DNA from: JADKHC01 sp047600805 | GTDB taxonomy: Bacteria; Verrucomicrobiota; Verrucomicrobiia; Opitutales; Opitutaceae | DNA: 64,000 nt | Reading direction: 5' to 3' | Assembly (NCBI GenBank): GCA_047600805.1 | Contig: JASGKG010000001.1 | Coordinates: 3,472,001 to 3,536,000 of the forward strand | In this document: in pieces, positions 8,439 to 17,265 of the stretch | Layout: each line of letters opens with the position of its first letter | Position numbering within the stretch: the stretch's first letter is position 1 | Notes under the pieces: model-generated | Seen by the model: only the letters and a program-made list of their open reading frames with translations | Databases searched by the model: none | Told to the model about the DNA's origin: nothing | Position numbers and translations under genes: made by a program

Positions 8439-10328
8439 TCAGTTCTTAGCCCGTGGAATTTCCATCGTAGAGCGGAGAGCTTTCAGCAGAACTTGAGGGT
8501 CGAACGGTTTCGGAATACTATCGACCTCTCCCCACGGCGTCACGCGTCGCCCGCGGTCGGTGAGTCGCGCGGAAATCAGTATGATCGGAAGCTCCGGGGA
8601 AATTCGTCGCAGGCAAGCAACCGCGCCTTGCTCCGAATCCACTTCACACGAATCGATAATCGCGGCCGCCAGCACTTCTTTCATCTGCGCAGCCAAAGCC
8701 AACAAATCTGCGGTATCTCCGGCATTCATCACCGTCAACCCGATCTCACCGGCATCGCGCGCGATCATGCGGCGAACATCCGCTTCGTCTTCGGATAAGA
8801 GCACGATCCGTTTCGCACCGGACGTCGTCTCCTTCTCGATTTGGCGATTAAATGTGGGTCGGGCTGGCAACGAAAGCTCAAAACAAGCTCCTTTGCCATG
8901 CCCTCCCGCGTGAGACAACCTCAGGTCGCCGCGATGCGCCAACGCGATGCTGCGAGCAACCGACAAGCCGATCCCCCGCCCGACGCCCTTCGTCGACGTA
9001 TAAGGTTCAAAAATAGATCGCGACAACTCCTCAGGCACACCGGGGCCGTTGTCCTGCACAGTGATATAGACCGTCTGCACGTCGATCCGCGTCTCCAGGA
9101 CAATGGTTGGCTGCACAGAGTCGGCCACCGCCTCGATGGCATTGACCATCAGATTCAAAACCACTTCGAAAACCTGCGCTTCATTACCGATCACCTCAAC
9201 TCCACGAGTTGCTCCCAGTTGCTCGGCGATGGCGAGCGACCGAGGAACGCCTTTGCGATGCCGAACCAGTGAACTCGCACAAGAAAGCATCGGATTCACC
9301 AAGAAGGGCTCGGGAATAGCCGGGCGCCCCGTCGAATAATCGCGGAGCGTTCGCGTGAGCTGCGCCATCCGGCCAATCGCGTCGTGCAACATCGCATCGC
9401 GCTCAGCGGAACTCGCTTCGGTCGCGATGCCCATCACGCCGGTAAGAATGTTGTTCAGATCGTGAAGGAACCCATTCGCCATCCGACCCAGCGCCGTCAT
9501 GCGGCGACTTTCCTCTTCCTGCTTTTGCTGCTCGGCCAGCGCTTTTTCCATCTCCTTGCGCGCCGTGATGTCCGTCCGCAGCGCAAGAAAATGCGTGATC
9601 AACCCCTCGTTCCGCAGCGGCGCGATGATCGTATCCACATAGTAGAGACGCCCCTCCTTGGATTTGTTGCAAACCTCGCCCCTCCAGACGCGCCCTTGGA
9701 GGATCGTGCCCCAAAGTGATTTATAAAATGCGGGGGGATGCTGGCCGGATTTCAGCAGGCGGTGATTTTGCCCCAAGAGTTCGGTTCTGGAATACCCGGA
9801 GATTTCACAAAAGCGGTCGTTCGCATAAACAATGGTGCCCTTCTTGTCGGTGATCGCGATGATGCTCTCCTGGTCGACGACGCGGTGCACCATCTCTTCG
9901 ACGTTCTTCGGCAACACGTAATTCGCTGCCATCGGCGGAGGCAGATTCGTGGGAACAGTCGCAGGCCGCTGAGTCACTGCCTCGCGCACGGCATCGAGCA
10001 GGTGAGTCGATGAATACGGTTTTTCGAAAATGTGTTCCACCACACCCGGCTCACACAGCCAGCGGGGCACGCGTTCCAAACTTCCGGTAATGATAATAAC
10101 CGGCACGGCCGGCTGAGCGCGTCGCAGCGCAAGAATCACGTCCTCACCCGTTTCTTCACCCAAGCCGAAATCCGTGATCAGCAACTGTATCGATTGCTCT
10201 TCTATGCGACCGATCGCCTCTTTGGCCGAAGTCGCAGCGACGATATCGCATTCCGAACGTTTCAAAACCTCCACGGTCACGGCCAAAACGGGGCGATCAT
10301 CCTCGACGACAAGGATTCTGGGTCTCAT
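8439..10328 (-). CDS. Hybrid histidine kinase: REC-PAS-HisKA-HATPase-REC
   Basis: Soluble sensor kinase of 629 aa with receivers at both ends. Residues 1-115 form a receiver (LVVEDD, phospho-acceptor D53 in LITDFGLG, K near 103). A PAS domain lies at about 145-255 (GTIVYANDRFCEISGYSRTE). The H box is GRMANGFLHDLNNILTG with H289, the style seen in kinases with LHDLNN rather than SHELRTP. An HATPase_c domain follows (NLMVNAIEAV, DNGPGVPEE, GRGIGLSV). A second receiver begins near 495. No membrane segment is visible, so it probably acts in the cytoplasm downstream of another kinase via the N-terminal receiver. ATG at 10328 is preferred over the TTG two codons upstream because receivers normally begin just before the first strand. 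No cognate regulator is adjacent. Confidence 0.85.
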   Translation of the reverse strand: MRPRILVVEDDRPVLAVTVEVLKRSECDIVAATSAKEAIGRIEEQSIQLLITDFGLGEETGEDVILALRRAQPAVPVIIITGSLERVPRWLCEPGVVEHIFEKPYSSTHLLDAVREAVTQRPATVPTNLPPPMAANYVLPKNVEEMVHRVVDQESIIAITDKKGTIVYANDRFCEISGYSRTELLGQNHRLLKSGQHPPAFYKSLWGTILQGRVWRGEVCNKSKEGRLYYVDTIIAPLRNEGLITHFLALRTDITARKEMEKALAEQQKQEEESRRMTALGRMANGFLHDLNNILTGVMGIATEASSAERDAMLHDAIGRMAQLTRTLRDYSTGRPAIPEPFLVNPMLSCASSLVRHRKGVPRSLAIAEQLGATRGVEVIGNEAQVFEVVLNLMVNAIEAVADSVQPTIVLETRIDVQTVYITVQDNGPGVPEELSRSIFEPYTSTKGVGRGIGLSVARSIALAHRGDLRLSHAGGHGKGACFELSLPARPTFNRQIEKETTSGAKRIVLLSEDEADVRRMIARDAGEIGLTVMNAGDTADLLALAAQMKEVLAAAIIDSCEVDSEQGAVACLRRISPELPIILISARLTDRGRRVTPWGEVDSIPKPFDPQVLLKALRSTMEIPRAKN

Positions 10329-10381
10329 TGGCAAAAAGTGCGCGGCCGCTCTCTTCAGACAAGGGCGGCAGCGGTGTTTTT

Positions 10382-10430
10382 AAAGGGTTATTAGAACCAC
10401 TGCTCACTCGCCCGCTCCCGTTAACCCTTT
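10382..10430. repeat. Inverted repeat between the dehydrogenase and kinase genes
   Basis: Arms AAAGGGTTA (10382-10390) and TAACCCTTT (10422-10430) are perfectly complementary across a 31-base spacer. The element lies just past the stop of the dehydrogenase gene's neighbour region and upstream of the kinase end. No T tract follows on either strand, so it is not a standard terminator. It could be a weak mRNA 3' structure or chance. Confidence 0.3.
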
Positions 10431-10440
10431 GGGCTCAACT

Positions 10441-11601
10441 TCAAAGCGCTTCCAAAACTACGTCGGAAAGCTCGTCGGCAGTTAAAACGATGGGATTAGC
10501 TTTCATGCTGCTCGCCTTCTGCGCCTGCGTCACGATTTCCGGGACTTTATCAGGAGTAATTCCGTAAGCCGAGAGTTTTGGAATATGCAGCTTGGCGACG
10601 AGCGAATTCACGTGCCGCACACCGTCCGCGATACTCGCTTTTTTTCGCCCGGTGAGCCACCCGGCGATTTCCTGATAACGCACCAATGCCGGATTGTCTG
10701 GCGCGCGTTTTTTCAACGCAGCCGCATTCGCCTCAATTACAGGCGGGAGCAACGCCGCACAAACCGCACCGTGCGGCGCTGAAAACATTCCGCCGATCGG
10801 ACCGGCGAAACCATGAACTGCTCCTAAACCGGCATTGGCAAGCGCGACACCGCTGGCCAGAGCAGCCTGAGCCAAAGCGGAGCGTGCCTCAAGATCACGA
10901 GGATTGGTCCACACCAAATGGAGCGCACGAACGGCACGGGGAATATTGTCGCGGCAGAGCACATCCACCATCGGGTTGGTTCGGCAACACACATACGCCT
11001 CGATCAGCTGGGTCAGCGCGTCCATCCCGCTCGCCGCCGTCACCGCAGGGGGCAAGTCGAGCATCAATTCCGGATCCACCAGCGCGACACGCGCCAAGAG
11101 ATGCGAGCTGCGCAGGCTGACCTTCACCCGTTTTTCTGGCACGTAAAGCACCGCATTCCGCGTGACCTCGGCCCCTGTTCCCGCGGTCGTGGGAATCGCC
11201 ATCCACGGAAGCGCCGGTTCCCCAAGCGGCTTTCCTTTCCCGACGACCTCCAAGTAGTCCAACGGCTCGCCGGGATTCGCCGCCAGCCCGGCAATGGCCT
11301 TCGCCGTATCGATCACGCTGCCACCGCCAAAGCCGATGACCAGTTCCGCCTTGCAAGAGCGCGCCGCCGCGAGCCCTTGCGCGACCGTTTCGACGGAAGG
11401 CTCATTCGCCACCGTGAAAATCGTGACGTCGACACCGACGCTCACGAGCAGTTTCACAAGAAAGTCCGCGCGCGAGGGCGTCCGTCCGGTCACCAACAAA
11501 CCACGCTTGCCCCAGGGCCGGACGAGCTTGCCAGCCTCGCTCAACGTTCCCGCACCAAAAACGATCTGCGGAACGGTCGCAAAATCGAACGCGTTGATCA
11601 T
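10441..11601 (-). CDS. Iron-containing alcohol dehydrogenase family protein
   Basis: Predicted group III NAD(P)-dependent, metal-activated alcohol dehydrogenase of 386 aa, the usual length. The N-terminal half is a Rossmann-like domain with the dinucleotide motif GFGGGSVIDTAKAIA near residues 90-104 and the family motif PTTAGTGAEVTRNAVL near 140-155. The helical C-terminal half carries candidate metal ligands, including the His residues of GLGAVHGFAGPIGG and SAPHGAVCAALLPPV. The physiological substrate cannot be read from sequence. The gene lies 33 bases downstream of the ABM monooxygenase gene on the same strand, so the two may be cotranscribed. The ATG start reads MINAFDFATVPQIVFGAG, typical of the family. 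Confidence 0.9.
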   Translation of the reverse strand: MINAFDFATVPQIVFGAGTLSEAGKLVRPWGKRGLLVTGRTPSRADFLVKLLVSVGVDVTIFTVANEPSVETVAQGLAAARSCKAELVIGFGGGSVIDTAKAIAGLAANPGEPLDYLEVVGKGKPLGEPALPWMAIPTTAGTGAEVTRNAVLYVPEKRVKVSLRSSHLLARVALVDPELMLDLPPAVTAASGMDALTQLIEAYVCCRTNPMVDVLCRDNIPRAVRALHLVWTNPRDLEARSALAQAALASGVALANAGLGAVHGFAGPIGGMFSAPHGAVCAALLPPVIEANAAALKKRAPDNPALVRYQEIAGWLTGRKKASIADGVRHVNSLVAKLHIPKLSAYGITPDKVPEIVTQAQKASSMKANPIVLTADELSDVVLEAL

Positions 11602-11634
11602 GACGCCGAGATATAGCCTATCGCCAATTATTCC

Positions 11635-11925
11635 TCACCCGTTCAGCTGAGTGTATTTCGCGCTGCTGCGCGTCGACGCCATCATCGCGTTCACCGTATC
11701 GCGCCACGTCGCGTAGTGCGCCGTTTCACGATGCGCCGCGTGTGCCGCGGCATCACGATAGGCCTCAATCAAAATGAACCGCGCGGGGTCGTCGCTTTGC
11801 TGGCAAACGTCGAATCGGGAACAACCGGGCTCGCCAAGGCTGGCGCGCGCGTTCGCGAGCGTCGCCGTTTTGAATGACTCAATGCATTCCGCCTTCACAT
11901 GAACATTCACGAGTAGAATTAGCAT
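11635..11925 (-). CDS. Antibiotic biosynthesis monooxygenase (ABM) domain protein
   Basis: Small ferredoxin-like alpha+beta barrel protein of 96 aa, the size of putative quinol monooxygenases. The start at 11925 gives MLILLVNVHVK, the usual first strand of this family, whereas the longer in-frame start at 11967 only adds unrelated residues. Typical features are the conserved His/Trp segment (ETAHYATWRDTV) and the C-terminal strand SAKYTQL. Members act on quinones or aromatic polyketides without a cofactor, or degrade heme; nothing here decides which. It is followed after 33 bases by the iron-type alcohol dehydrogenase gene, hinting at a shared oxidative or detoxifying role. No clear Shine-Dalgarno sequence is visible. 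Confidence 0.8.
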   Translation of the reverse strand: MLILLVNVHVKAECIESFKTATLANARASLGEPGCSRFDVCQQSDDPARFILIEAYRDAAAHAAHRETAHYATWRDTVNAMMASTRSSAKYTQLNG

Positions 11926-11994
11926 AAAGACTGCGCGACTCATGACAGGGCGATCTCGCAACGACAAGCGCGATTGCCGCCCAAGGCTGAGACG

Positions 11995-14523
11995 TTACTT
12001 CTGCCCGCCACTTAAACCGGCTTGAACTTGTTTCAACATGTCCGGCGGAAGCAGGTTGATCGCCGTCTGCATAATGTCGGGACGACGACTTCCTTCGCCG
12101 GTATCCTGCGCGAAAATCACCAACCAAAGCAGCGTGTTGATATTGAGCTTTCGGAGATTCCGCTCGTCCGCTGCATCCACACAAAGCCGGACTTCTTGCC
12201 GCATCGCATCCTGATTACCCGTGACCGCATAGATGGTGGCGAGGTTGATTCGGTCATCGAGCGCTAAGCTGGCGGCATTCCCCCGCAACGCCACGATACG
12301 CGCGCAGCTTCCCTGAAAAGCGCTTGTCTGCTCCAGATTCAGCTGTGCTTGGGCCAGCGCAACCCAGCCCGGCAGGTAATCGGGATAATGTTGAACAAGC
12401 GTTCGCAGAAACCCTTCGGCTTCTGAGGCCTCGCCGCGCTCCAATAACAGTTGACCAAAACGCAACGCGGCTTCTTCGCGCGATTGCTCCGGCACCACTT
12501 CATATACGAGGATGAAATCGTCTTTCAGCGCGGGGATTTCGGGCGCCGGATAATGCACCGGCCGCAACCAAAACGGACAACCACGGCCTTTTGTGAGACG
12601 CGCAATAAACGTGTCCTCGGGCGGTTCTTCTCCTCGCCTCAAACCAAGCGCAAGCCGCGCAGATTCCGCGGCAAACGCGTCCCAGGAAACCACAATCACG
12701 TGGGTCACTCCGTGCCGCTGGATGTACTCGCGCGCCACCTCGTCTTTTGGCGTGCTAAACACGTCCACCATCGAGTGCAGGCCGTCCTTGTTTTCCCAAT
12801 ACAGAGTTCCCACGCCTTTCAAACCGCCGTGATAAATCAACGCCGTGCTTGCCCCCGGTCCGCTCAAAACCACGGCTGACTGATCCCCTACCCGCGCCCG
12901 CAACCACCGCGCCAGATCGCGCATCACCGAAAGGCGCAGCGTGAGCATGGAATAATCCTTGGTCCCGCGCGCCAGCGACACGCAACTTGCGACCAACTGG
13001 CTCGACCAAGGGAAAACCACCAACAACCCAAGCGTCCACACCGCCACCTGCCACTTTCGCGCAAGGGGCTGCTTCAACTCTCCTGTCGCGACCAAACCCA
13101 CCGCCATCACCAATACGACCGTCCAAAGGGCGCAGCTGGTGCCCATCCAGCGCACCTGATAAATCGCCAGCGCCAAAACAACGCTCGCTGGCGCGAACAC
13201 CAGCGCAAGTCGCGCCCTCCAAACGACACTTATCCCACTCTTGAACGACAGCCAAACAAGCAGGCCCGCCAGCACCGGAAGCAGGTTAAACACCGACAGC
13301 CAACGGGAAACGGGAACACTTCCAAAGCGGCGAAATACACTCGTAAATTCCAAAATATAATCGCGGTGGAGCGCCCACAAAAGCCGGTCTCCAACCCAGA
13401 AAGTCTGCTGTCCGGCCAACACAATGATCGCCGGCAGCAACAGGAGTGCAGCTATCGCCAGGATGGCCCAGCCACGATCTTTCCCCGGCTCACAAAATCG
13501 ATCTCCCGACATCCAGCGGGCATAACGAAAAAGCAATTCGCCCGCCCCCAACCACGCGATCGCATATAAAGGATGATTCACCTCGAGGTGCATCCCCAGA
13601 TTTGAAGGGAAATACTCCACGATGTAGAAAAAGAGCGAGGTCGCGGCTCCTGCAGCACCCCACCAACGCCAGAGCTGCGGTGCCGCGCGATAATCTTTGC
13701 CGACACCTTTCCGTCCAAACCAGGTCGCAGCGACAACGCCGAATCCTATTCCCAAAAGGACAGGAACCTGCGTGGCCGAACTCACCCAAAGTCCCATTCC
13801 GCCCGCCACCGCCGAAGCAACAAACCTGCGCCGCGCGGCAGCTAATTCGGCGCCAGTCGCGCCAGCATCTTTCGGAGATGCAGCGATTAACTTAATCCAT
13901 CCGCCACCTCCAATCGCGAGAAACAAAACCGTGGCAAGACCGCAGGCTCCGACGAGGCCATGATGATCCGGATCAGCGTACCCGAACATTTCCACGAACG
14001 GAACCACCGTCGTCATCGCCGCCACCAAAGTCGCTGCAGCCACCCCGCCGAACCATCGCCAGACGCAGGGCAACAGAGCCAAAATAACAATCAGGAGCAG
14101 CAGAGGATTCGCGATCAGCGCCACCTGCTCGACCGCGATCGCTTCGTGCACACCGGTCAGCGCGCTCCAAATCCATGCCAAACCGCCAAGCCACCAGCGC
14201 ATGCTCGAGCTCCAGTGAACTTCGCGTCCGTACGGAGCGTTGTCATAGTCGACATGTCGCACACGCAGCTCGCCTTTCGACAGCATTTGCTGCGTCTGCA
14301 TGATCCAGTGATCGCCGTCGGGCGTGGAAATTTGGCTGCGCTGACCCCATTGATACCCCGTTGGCGATTTTGAATCCGCTTTCAAGGGCCGAAGGCTTCT
14401 CTGCTCCAAACCGGCGAGTGCTTTTCCTCCCGAGACCAGGACGACATTGCGCGCAATGAACAGCACAAGCAGCACCCCGATCAGGATTAACCAGGTTTTC
14501 TGGGAACGGGGCACCTTGTTCAT
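11995..14523 (-). CDS. GT-C / STT3-like polytopic membrane protein with C-terminal TPR-like region
   Basis: An 842-aa membrane protein. After one N-terminal helix (WLILIGVLLVLFIARNVVLV), an extracytoplasmic loop holds DHWIMQTQQMLSKGEL and HVDYDNAPYGREVHW (D92 and D94). This resembles the first loop of oligosaccharyltransferase STT3/PglB/AglB, where an acidic residue binds metal near a Gly-Arg. A second acidic/His motif, GYADPDHHGL (D184, D186, H187, H188), sits where STT3 proteins have their second metal site. About ten more hydrophobic helices follow. A soluble C-terminal region from about 540 includes a TPR-like helical stretch (about 690-840). The WWDYG signature of true oligosaccharyltransferases is not seen, so I call it a GT-C-fold glycosyltransferase-like protein rather than an OST. 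Substrate is unknown. Its nearest neighbour is a divergent Mpv17-like gene. Confidence 0.65.
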   Translation of the reverse strand: MNKVPRSQKTWLILIGVLLVLFIARNVVLVSGGKALAGLEQRSLRPLKADSKSPTGYQWGQRSQISTPDGDHWIMQTQQMLSKGELRVRHVDYDNAPYGREVHWSSSMRWWLGGLAWIWSALTGVHEAIAVEQVALIANPLLLLIVILALLPCVWRWFGGVAAATLVAAMTTVVPFVEMFGYADPDHHGLVGACGLATVLFLAIGGGGWIKLIAASPKDAGATGAELAAARRRFVASAVAGGMGLWVSSATQVPVLLGIGFGVVAATWFGRKGVGKDYRAAPQLWRWWGAAGAATSLFFYIVEYFPSNLGMHLEVNHPLYAIAWLGAGELLFRYARWMSGDRFCEPGKDRGWAILAIAALLLLPAIIVLAGQQTFWVGDRLLWALHRDYILEFTSVFRRFGSVPVSRWLSVFNLLPVLAGLLVWLSFKSGISVVWRARLALVFAPASVVLALAIYQVRWMGTSCALWTVVLVMAVGLVATGELKQPLARKWQVAVWTLGLLVVFPWSSQLVASCVSLARGTKDYSMLTLRLSVMRDLARWLRARVGDQSAVVLSGPGASTALIYHGGLKGVGTLYWENKDGLHSMVDVFSTPKDEVAREYIQRHGVTHVIVVSWDAFAAESARLALGLRRGEEPPEDTFIARLTKGRGCPFWLRPVHYPAPEIPALKDDFILVYEVVPEQSREEAALRFGQLLLERGEASEAEGFLRTLVQHYPDYLPGWVALAQAQLNLEQTSAFQGSCARIVALRGNAASLALDDRINLATIYAVTGNQDAMRQEVRLCVDAADERNLRKLNINTLLWLVIFAQDTGEGSRRPDIMQTAINLLPPDMLKQVQAGLSGGQK

Positions 14524-14628
14524 TTTCCGCGCAGTGTGATTTTCTTTCGGTTGCAGGCAAGCATCACGCCGAAGCTGTTTCCGTTTTCGTCTCGCCGCGC
14601 AGCGCGCGTCACGAGAAAATGGTCGTTC

Positions 14629-15333
14629 ATGTCCACAGCAGAATCACCGTCTCAAGCAGCCCCTTGGTCCGCTGGCTGGCGCAGTGCGCGCGCCAACTTG
14701 GTTCCCGGACTTATTCTGCAGGCATTCGCGCTCAGCTTGGTGCTCGCGTATTACTACCACGGTCCGACGCGTGCGTGGTGTGAAAAACTCGCCGCGTTCC
14801 GCACCGAGCAGGGGCTTTTGTACAGCTTCGTCGCGACAGCATTTTTCGGAGGACTGCTCCCGTGTTTGTATTTGAAGCTCTTTCCTGCCACGCGGGGTCG
14901 CTACAATTTTAAACAGAATCTCCTGCTGATCGCGTTCTGGGCCTACAAAGGCATCGAGGTTGATCTGTGGTACCGCGTGCTCGTCCGGCTTGTCGGAGCC
15001 GATGCGAATGCGACGACCGTCGTCACCAAAATGTTCCTCGACCAATTCGTCTACTGCCCGATTTTCGCGGTGCCGGTGACAGTGCTTGTTTACGCTTGGG
15101 GCGAAAGCCGTTTCGACACGGCGGGAGTGATTACCGATTTCCGTACGCCCGGCTGGTACCGTCGTCGCGTGTTGCCGATGTTGATTTCCAATCTCGGAGT
15201 TTGGGTTCCGGCCGTGTGCATCATCTACGCGCTGCCGACGGCGCTGCAGGTGCCATTGTTTAATTTGGTGCTCTGCTTTTTCACCCTGCTGCTGGCTCAT
15301 CTCACGCGCCATCAGGAACCCGCGCACCGTTAA
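14629..15333 (+). CDS. Mpv17/PMP22-like integral membrane protein
   Basis: 234-aa membrane protein with about five hydrophobic segments. The segment KMFLDQFVYCPIFAVPV strongly recalls the DQ...P motif of Mpv17/PMP22 proteins, and the later block LGVWVPAVCIIYALPTALQV corresponds to the W-P-x-x-x-x-x-x-x-x-P block of that family. In eukaryotes these are small channels or transport-related proteins of mitochondria and peroxisomes; bacterial relatives are uncharacterised. ATG at 14629 (MSTAESPSQ) is chosen because the in-frame sequence upstream (from 14536) is basic and low in coding character. It is transcribed divergently from the GT-C-like gene with about 105 bases between the starts. Confidence 0.6.
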   Translation: MSTAESPSQAAPWSAGWRSARANLVPGLILQAFALSLVLAYYYHGPTRAWCEKLAAFRTEQGLLYSFVATAFFGGLLPCLYLKLFPATRGRYNFKQNLLLIAFWAYKGIEVDLWYRVLVRLVGADANATTVVTKMFLDQFVYCPIFAVPVTVLVYAWGESRFDTAGVITDFRTPGWYRRRVLPMLISNLGVWVPAVCIIYALPTALQVPLFNLVLCFFTLLLAHLTRHQEPAHR

Positions 15334-15389
15334 CCGCTTTCCGCTCGTCACCTCCGACGCGCTTCCTGTAGCCTTGCGCGAAGAATCGA

Positions 15390-15821
15390 ATGAGCAACCT
15401 CAGCGAAAACGCCATCGCACAATTTGATGCCGGCCACAACTGTTCGCAGGCCGTGGTGGCCGCGGCTTGTGAGAAGCTCGCGTTCGACAAAGAGGCCGCG
15501 CTCAACCTCGCAAAAAGTTTCGGCGGAGGTCGCCACGAAGTCTGCGGCGCACTCGCGGGCGGCATTCTCGCCCTCGGTCTTAAATATTCAACCGCGGCCA
15601 ACACAGGCTCCGCGCAAAACGACGTTGTTTACTCAAAAGCGCGCGAGCTCGTCGATCGCTTCCAAAAACGCCACGGCGGGATCAACTGCAAAGACCTGCT
15701 CGGCGGCTGTGATCTCCAAACCGCGGAGGGAAAGTCTATTTTTAAAGAACGCGGACTGAAGCAAGTAACCTGCGCGTGCTGCGTCGCGTCAGTCGCTTCA
15801 ATCCTCGAAGAAATTCTCTAG
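15390..15821 (+). CDS. C_GCAxxG_C_C family redox-type protein
   Basis: 143-aa protein of the C_GCAxxG_C_C family. The diagnostic cysteines are present: C in GHNCSQAVV, the VCGALAGGILALGL block, C in GGINCKDLLGGCDL, and the C-terminal QVTCACCVASVASIL. The family is thought to bind a metal or an Fe-S type cofactor and often sits near redox enzymes, but its biochemistry is not settled. Length and motif order are normal. The ATG at 15390 is the only start consistent with the N-terminal helix. The next gene starts 52 bases on, on the same strand. Confidence 0.85.
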   Translation: MSNLSENAIAQFDAGHNCSQAVVAAACEKLAFDKEAALNLAKSFGGGRHEVCGALAGGILALGLKYSTAANTGSAQNDVVYSKARELVDRFQKRHGGINCKDLLGGCDLQTAEGKSIFKERGLKQVTCACCVASVASILEEIL

Positions 15822-15873
15822 CCGTTCGCCGCGTGAAACCTCACGCACGCCCTCGGTTTTCAGCTCCCACCCC

Positions 15874-17196
15874 ATGAAGCCGCTCGCCGTCGCTCTCGCC
15901 GCCTCGCTCGTTGCCAACGCTTTTTTGGCCGCAGCTTTTTTCTTCAAACCCGCCGCTGCGACAGGCTGGTCGTGGGGCTCGGTCAAAACCCACGGAACGA
16001 CAGGAGGAAGCTCCATCACGTCAGCCTCCTCGCGAAGTTCTGACACTTCAGGCACCCAACTTGCCGAGACAATCGCCAGCAGGAATCCTGCGGCGTTGCG
16101 CGACCAGCTGCGTGCGCTCGGGCTTTCAGACGAGGTTATCCGCCGCACGATTCGCGCGGTCATGATGGAACGGTACAACGATCGTTACCGCGCACTGGTG
16201 GCACTGCACCAAGGCGACAAATCCGAGCTGCTCCGCACCGGAGGGCTTTCGAACGGATTCACCAAAGAAGAACGCGCCGAGCTGCGCGCGCTGTCACGTG
16301 AAATTAACCAGCAACTCGTCGCACTTCTCGGGCCGCCGTCGGCGGAGTCGGAAATCGACAACGCGCGATACAGCTTTCTCCCCCAGGAGAAAGTCGATCA
16401 GCTGCGACTCATCAACCGAGACTACGCCGAAATGCGCAACGACCTTTCCGACGAGATCGGCCGGTTTCGCGTTGCCAGCGATGACGAGAAGCTCCGCATG
16501 CTGGAGCAGGAGCGCCGCAAGGACATCGAGTCTTTGCTGAGCCCGGCCGAACTCGCCGAGTACGATCTCCGCCATTCTCCAACCGCGAGCATGCTGCGCT
16601 ACCGCCTCGCCAACGTGAACATCACCGACGACGAATTTCGCAGTCTCTACAACATCCTAAAACCGACAAACAATATTTCCCTCTCCGCTCTCGGGATCAA
16701 ACCGGGTGTGGAACTCACCCCCGAGCAGCGCCAGCAACTCACGAGCTTGCGCGAGGCTCAGGTGGCCGCGGAGGAACAGGCGAAAACCATCCTCGGCGAA
16801 GACCGCTACGCCGATTTCAAACGTGCCAGCGATTCTGATTATCGAAACCTCCAGTCAGCAGCGTCGCGCTTCAGCCTTCCGCAGCAAGCAATAGAACAAG
16901 TCTACGGGCTGCGGAACAGCGTCTCCGCACAATCTCAACAGATCGCAAACAACACCAGCCTCGACACCGCTGCAAAAAAAGCGGCCATGGCCAAATTGGC
17001 CGACCAAACCCGCACACAGGTCAAAACAGCGCTCGGCGATGAGGTCGGTGAGGCTTACCTGAAGACCAGCATGCAATGGCTCGATCGTGTTTCGAAAGGT
17101 TACGCGGTCAGTTTTTCTGCATCCGGCAACAGCACTTCGTTCAAGTCGGTCAACCCGCACAAACCCAACACGGTTGTTGTGACACCAAAGAAATAA
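15874..17196 (+). CDS. Hypothetical exported, helix-rich protein
   Basis: 440 aa, family not recognised. The N-terminus (MKPLAVALAASLVANAFLAAAFFF) is a signal anchor or uncleaved signal peptide, so the rest is probably periplasmic. It is followed by a Ser/Gly/Thr-rich linker (about 30-60) and then a long charged, helical region with many Arg, Glu and Gln. Two stretches look alike in outline: SPAELAEYDLRHSPTASML near 225-245 and LGEDRYADFKRASDSDYRNL near 305-325, each a helix ending in Y/F-acidic-RxS-S/D, which suggests an internal duplication. No catalytic motif is visible. It lies upstream of the PPK2 gene (69 bases) but shares no evident function with it. Confidence 0.7.
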   Translation: MKPLAVALAASLVANAFLAAAFFFKPAAATGWSWGSVKTHGTTGGSSITSASSRSSDTSGTQLAETIASRNPAALRDQLRALGLSDEVIRRTIRAVMMERYNDRYRALVALHQGDKSELLRTGGLSNGFTKEERAELRALSREINQQLVALLGPPSAESEIDNARYSFLPQEKVDQLRLINRDYAEMRNDLSDEIGRFRVASDDEKLRMLEQERRKDIESLLSPAELAEYDLRHSPTASMLRYRLANVNITDDEFRSLYNILKPTNNISLSALGIKPGVELTPEQRQQLTSLREAQVAAEEQAKTILGEDRYADFKRASDSDYRNLQSAASRFSLPQQAIEQVYGLRNSVSAQSQQIANNTSLDTAAKKAAMAKLADQTRTQVKTALGDEVGEAYLKTSMQWLDRVSKGYAVSFSASGNSTSFKSVNPHKPNTVVVTPKK

Positions 17197-17265
17197 ACGC
17201 TGCGCACATCCGCGCCGCGAAACTCCTCTCGACTCGGCGAGCGTCGTTTCGCAACGTTTGGATGC

